DNA of 64,000 bases, taken from positions 100,592,807 to 100,656,806 of the forward strand of contig NC_088910.1 in NCBI RefSeq assembly GCF_963576675.1, in the 5' to 3' direction. Made by a program: the position numbers and the translations under genes. The stretch comes from Euphorbia lathyris (Eukaryota > Streptophyta > Magnoliopsida > Malpighiales > Euphorbiaceae). This document shows, one piece after another, positions 1 through 10,563 of the stretch (its first letter is position 1; every line of letters starts with the position of its first letter). The notes below the pieces were generated by a model. That model did not search any database. It was given only the letters and a program-made list of their open reading frames with translations, and was not told where the DNA came from.

Positions 1-935
1 TCTTGAGCTAACATTGCTCCGATAGATCGCTCCTCAATTGCTACATAGAGGAGAAGCGGCTTTCCCAGTCTAGGCGGTCTCAACACTGGCGGATTAGACA
101 AGTAACTTCGGACACTCTCCAACGCCTGTTGACACTTATCATTCCAAACAACGGGTTGGTCTTTCTTTAACAACTTAAAGATTGGCTCGTAGATTGTGGT
201 GAGTCTTGCTATGAACCGACTGATATACTGAACTTGCCCCAGAAACCCTCTCACTTCCTTCTCATTTCTCGGCGCTGGCATTTCCTTTATAGCCTTCACT
301 TTATCGGGATCCACCTCAATTCCCTTATTTCCGATTACATAGCCTAAGATTTTCCCCGATGAAACGCCGAAAAAGCACTTCTTCGGGTTTAACCTTAGCT
401 TGAATTCTGCAATTCGGGCCAAAAACTTCTCGAATGCGGCAAAATGCCCTTCTCTTGTTTCTGATTTGACCATCATGTCATCCACGTAGACTTCTACCTC
501 CTTGTGTATCATGTCATGGAACAGGGCTATGGCCATTCGCTGGTAGGTTGCCCCGGCATTTTTCAAACCAAATGGCATCACTCTGTAACAGTATGTTCCC
601 CACTCTGTTGTGAACGAGGTTTTCGCTTTGTGCTTTTCGGCCATCTGAACTTGCATGTAGCCCATGAAGCCATCCACATTTGTGTGTAAGACGCTTGATG
701 CTGCACTGTCGATCAATACATCGATATGAGGCAAGGCGAACTCATCCTTGGGGCATGCCTTGTTAAGATCTCTGTAATCCACGCACATCCTCACTTTGCC
801 ATCCTTTTTCGCGATGGGCACTACATTTGCGACCCAAGGGGGATAGTCGATCACTTCGATGAATCCTGCTTCTAACTGCTTCTTCACCTCCTCTCTGATC
901 TTATCTGTCCATTCGGGTCTCATACGTCGGAGCTT
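1..935 (-). CDS. pol: Tat-type pol: reverse transcriptase (partial, runs off window)
   Basis: This is the RT core of a Ty3/gypsy polyprotein, which copies element RNA into DNA inside virus-like particles. The minus-strand frame is open from the stop at 936-938 to the window edge. Visible motifs are MCVDYRDLNKACPKD, MPFGLKNAGATYQR, the catalytic VYVDDMMVKS (YVDD at 477-488), GKILGYVI and FLGQVQYISRFI, in canonical order. The canonical GYSGYNQ loop reads GFMGYMQVQM here. It is the same frame as the protease and gag to its right and is separated from them only by a TAG at 936-938. RNase H should begin near the window edge. The family call is firm; the gene as a whole is dead because of the upstream stops. 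Confidence 0.92.
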
Positions 936-2741
936 CTACTTTACGGGCCTCGCCTCGAGATATGTTGGAATACGGTGAGTTACGCTTGATTGATCGATTC
1001 CGGGCATGTCTTCGTATGTCCACGCGAATACAATTTCGTATTTTTTAATTATTCTCTCAAATTCTTTTCTCTCTTCAATAGTTAATTCTTGAGCAATTTG
1101 TATAAGTTTAGGATTTTCATCCGTACCAAGATTGAAAGTTGACATTTCTATTGTATTGATTTCAAATGTAGGCATGTTATATGAATGAGAATGCATGGAA
1201 TGATCATGATCAACATCAAGCAAGTAAGCAAAATCAGAATTCATTTCATTGATAGCGTGGGTGATTACATCATCGAACTCAAACAAAGCAGTAATACAAT
1301 TTTCATCCTCAATATCTTCGGACTTCTCATATACTCTCGAGGTACTAGGCTCAATTTCAGCTCCTGTAATCGCTTCAATGGTAATGACCTGCTCCTCGGC
1401 ATTTGAATCCAGCATCATGATCTCCTCGACAAAGCAGCTTGCCTTTCCTTTGCCCCAGTCGGCGACATCATTGAAGATTTCAAACCCTGGCAGAATCTTT
1501 CCTTCCGTGCTAGTCCACGACTCGGAGGTTCCCGAATATGGCTTTCCATGCCCTTCGCTTATAAAATGCTTCCTCAAGCCTATTTTTCCTTCTGCACTCA
1601 TGTTGGATGGACTCCCCTGCTTATATCCCAAACCCCTCCGGGTTTTCTGACTTATAAAATCCGAAAACTCCGACAACCCTTGATGGTGTGCTCCTAATCC
1701 CATTCCCGGGATGAAACCTCCTTTCATCATCTTCACCACACCGGTGGTCATGCTCGACTCGTAAATCCCAGAGACTTGGAATCCGGAGAAGAGTTGAGGC
1801 TCAATTCCCAATGCTGCCACCGAGCTCAATTTCTCAGCTCTAATTGTAACTATCTCCTCCCCGAAAGGGAACTTGATCATTTGGTGGAGCGTGGAGGGCA
1901 CACCTCCCAGCTTGTGGAACCAAGGGCGTCCCAACAACACAGCAAAAGTTACCGGGATGTCCAACACTGTGAATTCAGTCTCTTCCTCATGCGGCCCTAA
2001 TTTCAATTTGGCCTTGAAGACTCCTTAAATATGCCTACGGCTGTCATCGTATGCTCTGATCACTGTTTCAGAAGCTGTCAAGTCTCCTCTCTCCACTCCC
2101 AACTTCGACAAGAGTTTCAACGGACAAACATTAATGGCCGATCCATCATCGACCATCACACAGCTAGTCTTCTTCCCGTTAATTTCTGCTCGGATATACA
2201 ATGGCTTGTTGTGAGCCTTCCCCTCTTCTGGGAGATTCTCGTCGGTAAATGTGATCTCAGTCCTCCGAGCCATAATTGCCCCTACTAGCGCTGTCGGCTC
2301 GGTATCGGTGGAAATAACCAAATTCTTCAACTCTTTCATCAGATTTTCCCGATGGTACCTAGAATGGCATAAAACTTCCCAGACCGTAGACTTAGCTTGC
2401 GTCTTCTTCAATTGTTCAAGAACTTGGTCATCGGGCTTAGGAGCCGAACCTTCTCCAATCTCAATCTCTACCATTGGTGCCTTTCCCTCGGCCACACGAC
2501 CTGATCTCATCATCACTGCAACTTCCAGCTCGTCATCCGACTCGTCCCAAATGTTAATAGGAACCCTTCGATTGGCATCCTCCTTGTCCGAGGAACTCGC
2601 CCAAATGTCTACGACCATTAAATCCATGACCTGAGGAACACTCGGATTCAGGAAAAAGGGATCCGCCGATCCATACAAGGCCCAACCTATCAACTCATCA
2701 TAGTCAAGGAGGGACACCCGGCTCATCCTCCTTGCGGCCAA
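936..2741 (-). pseudogene. pol: Tat-type pol: aspartic protease and G-patch-like linker
   Basis: This is the retropepsin-type protease that would cut the gag-pol polyprotein. The active-site segment VMVDDGSAINVCPL (D-D-G near 2142-2150) is followed by the FAVLLGRPWFHKLG segment typical of the protease C-terminal part. A glycine-rich G-patch-like pair, GGFIPGMGLGAHHQG and RRGLGYKQG, follows, then an acidic spacer and the start of RT (HRIPTYLEARPV). Two in-frame stops break it: TAA at 2025-2027 inside PR and TAG at 936-938 before RT. Codons on both sides stay in one frame, so these are point changes and not indels. The Asn usual in the D-N/T-G site of this family is Asp here. Confidence 0.85.
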
Positions 2742-2753
2742 CGGAATAGCACC

Positions 2754-5282
2754 TCATTGTATGCACATAAGCTGCACCTTATCGCTCATTGTCTCATTAC
2801 ACTGCTCATAACGGTGCCTCCACCTTCTAGCATAATCCACAAAATGTTCCTCGGGGAATTGCCTAATCCTGTCCAGATCATCCAGGGATCCCGTCCATGG
2901 AATGTACATTTCATATCTCGCCACAAAGGCATTTCGGAGCGGTATCCAATGGCACATCTCTTCCTCTGACAGACCCTGATGCCACAATAAGGCTTCTCCC
3001 ATCAAGGTTTCCGAAAAATGTTCATGCAACTCACACTGTGGGAATCCAGCGTTATACATATGATCGCGGAATATCCTCGCATGCTCTACAGGATCCTGGT
3101 ATCCACCATACCTAGGCATCGCTAACACCGCATCAGGTGTTTGGTAAGATGGGGAATCAGGAGTTTGCTCTGCTAGCATCCATACCGTATATTCCTTGAT
3201 AAATCTCTTCGTCATAGCTGCCCAATCGGTCTTAACATACATCGGCAGCGACATGTACTACATCAGCGGTTCACCCATCAGTGAATTACAAAACAAGCTA
3301 GTGATCTCTTCCTCTTTGAAACTCAAGGCTGTCATAGCCGACAAATAGAAGTGAAGGTGCTCCATAGGGTCCTTATTGCCGTTATACTTGCTCACCCTTG
3401 GCAATGGACGCTTGATGGGTCCAATCTGCATTGCAAAGTGCTCCGCGGTTCTATCCTCAGCTCTCTGATACTTTTCAAGAAACAAATCCGACAACCGATC
3501 CCAATCGTGCTTGCAAGAGTCGGGTAATGAATGGAACCATTGCAAAGGCTCGCCTACCAGCGAATGGTGGAACCACTGAGCAAATTCATCTACCCCGAAG
3601 GATTCAATAAACATGTCGTGCATATACTCACGCAAGTGCACTTCAGGATCCCTTCCTCCACTGAACAAACCCAAATTTGGAACGATAGTCCGAGACGCCC
3701 CTTCACCGGTCTCTTCGGCACTATCCTCGTCATATGGTGCTCCACCATCTGATCCCTCCTCCATTGGTTCTTCCTCTTGTTCCTCACCCAAGAAGGACAC
3801 ATACCAACCATTTCCCACATTGCTTCTTTCGACGGAGTCCAACAACTCCTCTACATCTTCCTCAAAAGATTCCATCACTACAGTTTCCATCAAACCAACT
3901 CCGATCACGCTCACCCTATGATTAGGCAATGGATTGCGCCTAACGGAAGGGTTTGCTGATGAAGGATCAGCTATCTTCTTCTCCTCAATCAAATCTTGGA
4001 TTTCGTGTTTCAGCCTCTCGCAATTCTCAATCGTATGTCCATAACTGCTGTGGAATTCACAATATCCTCTAGCCTGAATCTGCGGAGTAGGTTGAGCTTT
4101 GTTATACGGGGTGAGGGCTTTCAACAACCCCTTCTTCTGCAGATGTTCAAAAACGTTCGCATAGGTCTGATCGAACTTGGCGAACCGCCTCTTTTCGATA
4201 GCATTAAGATCAACCACTTTCACTGTCGCAGATTCCGTACTCGCGCTAGGCCCTCCGGCACTGTATCCAGACTTCGTCCACTTGGTATAAGCTTTCTTCG
4301 GCTTCCCATCGCCTTCGACAGTCAAGGCACAACTATACATCTGATTGAAATCTGTGAACGGCATATATCTCAACTCATTCTTAATATACGGCAACGTATT
4401 GCCAATCACCATTCGGATCTGATCTTGCTCAAGCGGCTTCTGTTTCATGACCGCGGCCTTAGCCCTCCATCTCTTCACGAAGTCTGAAAGGGATTCCCCA
4501 GTCTGCTACTTAGTGGTCTCTAACTCTTTCAAAGTGACTTCCAACATGGTGTTAAAACTATACTGAGCGATGAATGACTTCGCTAACTCCTTCCAATCCT
4601 TCTTTGTCACTATTGGCAGCGCATGGAACCATGTGAGGGCAGCCCCCTCCAGGTAAGTGTTAAACAGCCCTAAGACTTGATCCTCGGTCAGGATCGTGTG
4701 CTTCATTACCGCAACGTACTGATTCATGTGAGCGGTGGGATCTCCAGTTCCATCGAACTTTTTCATGTCAGGGAGCCGAAATTTCAGAGGCAAAGCTGTT
4801 GCTGTCAAGCAATTCTTCAAGTTATAGAAATCCTAACTTCCGGAGCTTCCTCCGCGCAAGTCCTGCACTTCCTGTGTGATGTGTTGCCTCCACTCCTCTT
4901 CCTTAGCTTTCTCCTTCTCTAACTGTTTTCGGACATAATCCTGATAATCCTCCTCATTCCCGAAGCGAGGGCCATCGTTCACCTCATTCTCAGCACGCTT
5001 ACTACCACTCTTGTTGTCCTTCAGTGCTAACTCAGCTAGTTGGGCCAAGATTGCAGCCAGCTGGTCATTGATATTGTTCACAGAATTCTCCAATTCCGCC
5101 ACCTTCTCGTCGGTTGCAGACATACTGACGGAAGACTGAGTATACTCGGATGAAGATGATTCAGAAGCCACAACTACTGATTCGGGACTGTCTACTTGCA
5201 ACTGATCAAACTGTCTGACAAGCCGATTACTCTCGCGAAACCACAACCGCTTAATGATGACGTCTGCGCGAACGATATCCAT
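2754..5282 (-). pseudogene. gag: Tat-type gag with four Retrotrans_gag core repeats
   Basis: Gag forms the capsid and nucleocapsid of the particle. The frame starts at ATG 5282 and is one continuous reading frame broken by TAG at 4833-4835, TAG at 4506-4508, TAG at 3258-3260 and TGA at 2754-2756. The N-terminal 150 codons hold a Ser-rich part and a Lys/Glu-rich coiled-coil-like stretch. A gag core (4560-4757) opens with FDGTGDPTAH. A zinc-knuckle variant, CEFHSSYGHTIENC (near 4020-4061), follows, then an acidic linker. Three further gag cores open FSGGRDPEVH (3468-3665), YNGNKDPMEH (3189-3386) and YGGYQDPVEH (2913-3110). Copies 1 and 4 keep the C-terminal part with an RWR motif (VKRWRAKA, ARRWRHRY). 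Tat elements normally have one such core before the knuckle; the three after it are the oddity. Confidence 0.85.
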
Positions 5283-7204
5283 TAGTATGTATGCATGATT
5301 TCATATGCATGATTCGTGGTGTGTGCGTTTATTTATTTACGATTATAAGATAAGAAGAACAAACGTTAGTTCTATTTACACGTATCACAACATCTCTCTT
5401 CCACCCTTATTCCTCCACACACTCGTTGGTCCAGGTCTCTTTCCTAGGATTTTGGTTTTTTGGCTCACATTGCGGTCCCGGGGACGCGTGATGCCGTCGA
5501 TTATTGCGGGAAAATAAATCATTCATCAGACAATACAGTTCCTTTTGACGTATCAACATTCAGTGACTAAGAAATCGACCAAGTTGGATTGTTTTTTCAG
5601 AATAACTCGTCTTTCGTCCTTTCGTGAGACGCATCAATCCGGGTTTCGACTCCCTTTGAGCGCATCTTAGTTTTTATACGTGGTTCAAGTTATTCTTCTA
5701 GTCCAATCGTTCGTTATTGTTAATGACTCGTTCCCTTTTGTTCACGTGGGTTCGTGTCTCGATTTTTGGATTACAACGGGATCTTTTGGATCTATCGAGA
5801 GACGTAACCACGTGTTTATTTAGTGATGGAATCACTTTTGGATTTTATTTTAGGGAACGGACTCATCGCGTAACGTGTTTGTTCATAGCGTCGAGAATTC
5901 GTTTGCTCATTTTGCTACGTGAAAAGACGGCGAGTCTTATTTTGAGCGCACGATAATCTTTCGGCTAATTACAACTCTTTGTTCCTCCCAATCTACGGGA
6001 CATATCATCTCAGTGTGGTTATAGAAAATAAACGTTTCGTTGAATCGCGTGTTTGTTCGAAGCGAGGATATCACCGTTTTCTTTCCTTTAGGCGCGAATT
6101 TAAGCAAACACGTATATCGGGCCATATTTCTTGCAGTTTTGGTAAAGGTCGAAATGATCGAGCCGTTAGTTAAAACCCGCAGTCTCGTCCATATGGCGCA
6201 ATTATATGGTTTGGCTTAATTCGGCTTCGAGATTTTAAACGGGGTATACACTCGTTCGAGGCACGTATTCAACGGTATTGGTTTATTTTCTTTAACTACT
6301 CTCGGGATTGACATATATCGTAGATTCGGAATGATTTTGGTCGTTTAGTTTATTTTTCGCTTTTCTTTTCTTAGTCACCTTTTGCGGACACATCCATTTC
6401 TCTTAAGAATGACACAAGGCATAACGTAAAAGCTCGTCTTTTATTCGGAAGGGACGGGCTACTTGTGCGAAACTTTTCATGTTACAACAAGGTCGTTCGA
6501 AACAGAAATGTTCTTCGTTTTCGTTTCATCGTGATCTCGTTTTATCCCAATTTATTTAAAGAATGTGAATAACGGCTACCGTTAATATAGTCTCTTGTAT
6601 CGAAATGTAACTATCCTTAACACCGAACCGATTCATACTAATACGTGCTTACGTCATAACGTATTTCCTGAACACGTGCCTTCGTCGGGACACCGAAAGG
6701 GACAAGGAGGGTCGCACATGTTCATTCATATGAGATGACTAAGTCGTCTTTAGTTCAAATCGTTTCGATGTTTTTAGGGTAATTAGTATGTCGATTCATG
6801 AGTATATATTAACGCATCGTCTCATTTTCTTTACATAGTCTAGGATTAGACACGTATCATGGCGGTTTTGAAAACACGAACTGATTCATTTATCACATCA
6901 AAAATAGTAACGGGTAATCCTATGGAAACTTCTAAGGCTACTATATGCTGACACGGCTGACCGCGGGACCTCACAGGACCGCACAGATTCGCCCCTAACG
7001 AATGGATGGGGACCCTCTGGCGCCTTACTGTAAGGGGGAACTTATGCTATCCTCTTTCGAGCGACGAATGGACTCTCGCTAGAGGTTTCGCGGAAATTAC
7101 CCAAAGGGTTTGCAATAATGCTCGTGAATGCATACGAAAAGAAGTAAAACGATCCGTCCCCGTTAAGGGCTTAGTGCATGCCTTCCGGAATCAAATTTCT
7201 CGCT
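5283..7204 (-). other. Tat element 5' leader (no gene recognised)
   Basis: About 1.9 kb lies between the PBS and the first gag ATG. Elements of this branch have long leaders and some (Ogre) carry an extra ORF here. Only short ORFs without recognisable domains are visible, so I see no such gene. The stretch is not low-complexity and contains many CpG sites. Confidence 0.6.
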
Positions 7205-7222
7205 TCCCCAGCAGAGTCGCCA
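7205..7222 (-). other. Primer binding site, tRNA-Arg type
   Basis: The minus strand reads TGGCGACTCTGCTGGGGA, two bases inside the LTR end. It begins TGG, as expected for pairing with the CCA end of a tRNA, and is the known PBS type of Ogre/Tat elements. It fixes the orientation and the inner LTR border at 7225. Confidence 0.85.
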
Positions 7223-7224
7223 CT

Positions 7225-10155
7225 TGTTAGACGAGGTGCCGCGGCCTAATCTCCCGGGCGGACCGGGGGGTGGACAACCTCATGGCGACATAAGCGGTGA
7301 TTGGCGCCGAAAGCAACCAATCGCGGAATCAAGCTGCTCGGTAGGACCGGAGCTCGGAGATATGGAAGAGTCGCCACCCACGAATGGGAAAATGAACACC
7401 GATCCCTTGCGGGAGACCGGTGTGGGTTTGGGAAACTTAGGTACGAGCCGAGAAGGCTAGCTCCTTTCCGGAGAAAGGCTACTAGGCACCCCGACATCGC
7501 CCGGTTATGAACCACCGGCCTCCTACTCAGCATGTTAGGCGATAACGGACTAATCGTATACTTCTTTAAGTTTAAAATTCATTTGAAACCCTTTTCTTTC
7601 TCTTTTTGGAAACCATTTTGAGCATATGATATTGAAAAGCCACATCAGTAAAGAATCACCCATTTATGTTTATACATACACAGAGAGAGGGAAGAAAGAA
7701 GTGATTTATTTACAACCGTATTTAAATGTTATGTTGTGTGTCTATTCTACATTAACTTATTTCCCCAAAACGACGTTTATTACATGGTTCGCACCTTAAT
7801 CGCCGTTGGAACGATTTAGGTGCGTTTTAAAATCCCGTTTGATGAAGCTTACCCGAATCGCCGTTGGAACGACTCGAGTAATTGAAAACGTTAAAGTAAA
7901 AGCCTTTTAATAAGAAAACGTGGTTAAACATACAAGTCAATTTTATTTTGTACAAATTCATTAAGAAAGCGATTCAAAATCTCCATTATTAACAAAGAAA
8001 ACGATTTTGATTACAATGTTCGCTTAATCCGTCGTTGGAACGGACTAAGGTTTTAAAACGTGGTGTTTAAAAAACGATTTGAAATATCAACCAAAATGAC
8101 TCTATTTATCTACATTAAAGATTTAAAAAAGCTCATTAGCTTAAATAATTTAATTGAAAACACTCTTTTTGTGACTTATTTTCCCCACTTATTTAATGGA
8201 CACTCTAACTATTATAATTACATTAATAAACACATTTAGGCCCAAAAATTAATTTTTCCAAGTGAAGCCCATTTGAAACATGGACTTATAAATAACCAAA
8301 AGAAATAAAGAAAATAATATAGATATATATTTACACATTTTAGCCCAAAAGACATAAAATAAGAGTAAAAGAAAATATACTATCTAATATATATATAAGA
8401 AAGAATAATGAAAATAATGTATTTATACTTTAAACATAAGAAAATAGTGAATGAAATTCATAAATAGGAAAATAGCATTTATCACTCAAAATAATCTTAT
8501 TTAACAATAATTAAGATAACCCAAATATACCCCAAAACTATATATATACATAACTAATATAATCCTATTGTCAAAAAGACTATATGTTCATCCCCCAATA
8601 TCTACTAATTATCTCCCAAAATGCCCAAGTAAATAACATTTAAAATAGAATTTAATGTAATTTAAATGAATAATAATAAAAAGGAAAGTAATATGTACAT
8701 ATACAAAAAATTAGAATAAAAATGGGATACCAATCTCCTAAAATAATTATATATGTTAAAGTTTTAAAACAATTTGAAAAGAATATATTACATAATTATA
8801 TATATATATATATATACTAAGGATTAAAAGTCTAAAAGTTAAGAAAAAGGAACTGAAATGGCATTTTTTACATTTTGGCAGATTTACCGACGGAAAATCC
8901 GTCGGTAAACAGCATTTAGCGACAGAATTGGAAAATTACAGCAGCACTCCAATATTTTCCAGATTTATTCAAAAGCTTTAAATTAAATCTAATTCAATCG
9001 TTTTGGACTTCCGAACTACCAAAGATGGATCATAGTCGAAAACGGAAGTTCCTAAAACGATGTTTTTATTTTAAAACGTTATTTGGAAACCTAAAAACTT
9101 ATAATTACAACATTTTCGATACCCGAACTACCTTTTTATCGGATCACGGTTCGTATTGGGATATCCAAAACGAGGTTTTTATTTTAAAACAAAACCGAAT
9201 TTTATTTAACACGAAACGAAAATTAAATAAATACGTTAATTAAATAAAACGTGACAAAATAAATAAATGACTAAAGGAATAAAAAAACTATAACATAAAA
9301 AAATAAATAGAAGGAGAGAAATAAATTAAATAAAATAAAGAGTCTAGTCCTCGGATAATACCTTTAATTCGGTATCTGACAGTCGAAGCCGATTGATTTC
9401 ACGAACCGCGAGCTCCCGTTTTTTATGAAAAATTTAGTAAAAATTGAACTTAGGAAATTTAGAGATTTTCAATTTTAGGAAAAAAAATGTTTTTTTCCCA
9501 AAAAATCCACTTCCTCTCTCTAGAAAAATATCTAGTGTGAGAAAGCTCTCCCAAAAATCCTCCCCCCCTTTTCACCTTGGGATCCGTGCCCATATATTGG
9601 GAAACGGATCCCGGAACAATGGGCGACGCCCAAAAAAAATTGGGCGTCGCCCATTGTGGTTGGGCGAGCGCCCAACCCTCGTCGGGCGTCCGCCCGACGC
9701 GTCGGGCGTTCGCCCGACGTGGTTGGGTGCCCGCCCGGCGACCCTCGGGGCGTGCCCCGCGCCGTCGGACGCGTGCACCCCGCGGTCGCCGAGCGCGCGT
9801 TCCGCGCAGCTAGACGCTCGCACGTCGCGGCCGCCGAACGCGCGCCCCGCGCTGCCAGGCTCGTGTGCTCAACGGCCCACGAGGGCGCGCACCGCAAGTG
9901 GTCCCAGGCATTGCTCGGGCGTCGAGAGCGTGCCACTCGCGGTGCGTCCGACGGACGCCGCGCGCATGTCTCGAGCCGTCAAGCGGGCGTTCGACCATCG
10001 TCGTCCGCGTGCGGGATGCCGTTGTGTGCCCGCGCCGTGCCGTTAAGTTTCCTCAGCTTATTATTCTTTATATATTTTTCAAAACTTCCGGAATCAATCG
10101 ATTCGACCGTCTTGTTTCAGGTTTTTGTCACATGTCCTCCGACTCGGTGTCTACA
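7225..10155 (-). repeat. Tat element 5' LTR (2.93 kb)
   Basis: On the plus strand it opens TGTTAGAC and closes GTGTCTACA, an imperfect inverted pair. The inner end abuts the PBS. The outer end stops exactly where homology to the Athila LTR resumes (10156). The inner 330 bases carry a GC-rich, well-conserved-looking stretch with AGTCGCCACC, typical of Tat/Ogre LTR ends. 7560-9430 is AT-rich, and 9590-10035 is an extremely GC-rich hairpin island. ORFs in it are not credible genes. Its partner 3' LTR is outside the window. Confidence 0.85.
9617..9718. repeat. Tandem GC-rich hairpins in Tat LTR
   Basis: Four hairpins follow each other: 17-bp perfect arms at 9617-9633 / 9640-9656; TTGGGCG-AG-CGCCCAA at 9660-9675; GTCGGGCG-TC-CGCCCGAC at 9681-9698; GTCGGGCG-TT-CGCCCGAC at 9701-9718. 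Less regular GGGCG/CGCCC repeats and a CpG-dense stretch continue to about 10035. The function is unknown. Confidence 0.85.
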
Positions 10156-10389
10156 CCTGTTTTGCAAATTCATTCTTAAATCAGATATCTTCTAACATCT
10201 TCATACTCTAATCTAATTCTTATTCTAGCAATTTCAAAACCAAAACCGATTAAACGATTTTCTATATTATAAACCTTAAAGTAAATTTAACCGATTATAA
10301 ATAAGTTTTTGTTGAAAAACGTTCCCTGTGGGATCGATATCTTTTATTACTACAAGCGTATACCTTGCACTTGCGGAAATCGCTCAATA
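10156..10389 (+). repeat. Athila 5' LTR, last 234 bp (interrupted by Tat element)
   Basis: It matches 22327-22560, the end of the 3' LTR, with about three differences by eye over 234 positions. Homology starts abruptly at CCTGTTTTGC right after the Tat LTR. The LTR end reads CAATA here and CAACA in the 3' copy. Confidence 0.92.
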
Positions 10390-10395
10390 AGTTTT

Positions 10396-10413
10396 TGGCG
10401 CCGTTACCGGGGA
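10396..10413 (+). other. Primer binding site, tRNA-Asp type
   Basis: TGGCGCCGTTACCGGGGA lies six bases after the LTR end. The canonical Athila PBS differs by one base (GTTGCC). It sets the inner end of the 5' LTR. Confidence 0.92.
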
Positions 10414-10563
10414 ACGCCAAAATTTTTGACAAAATTTTAAATTTTTCGTGTTTTATTACGAATCTAGGTTTATTCATACTTATTCAAACTTTTACATTTT
10501 ATTTATTTTTAATTACTAACATATTTATTTTTCAAAATTCTGTTTTGTAGGTAGTTTCTGTTC

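Larger units (their letters stand above)
1..10155 (-). mobile_element. Tat-type Ty3/gypsy retrotransposon, 5' portion
   Basis: The minus strand reads, in order, LTR (7225-10155), PBS (7205-7222), leader, gag, protease and reverse transcriptase; RNase H, integrase and the 3' LTR lie beyond the left edge of the window. The order PR-RT, the YVDD RT motif, the G-patch-like spacer after PR and a PBS matching the 3' end of plant tRNA-Arg are typical of the Tat/Ogre branch of gypsy elements. The LTR starts TGTAGACAC (minus strand) and ends GTCTAACA. Its outer end abuts a truncated Athila LTR, so this element jumped into that LTR. The coding frame is broken by stops only, so it is non-autonomous now. 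Confidence 0.9.

Noticed and set aside
9444..10195. Long Arg/Pro/Ala-rich ORFs on both strands
   Set aside because: They come from GC-rich hairpin repeats in the Tat LTR; every frame is open because stop codons are rare in such sequence, and no domain is present.
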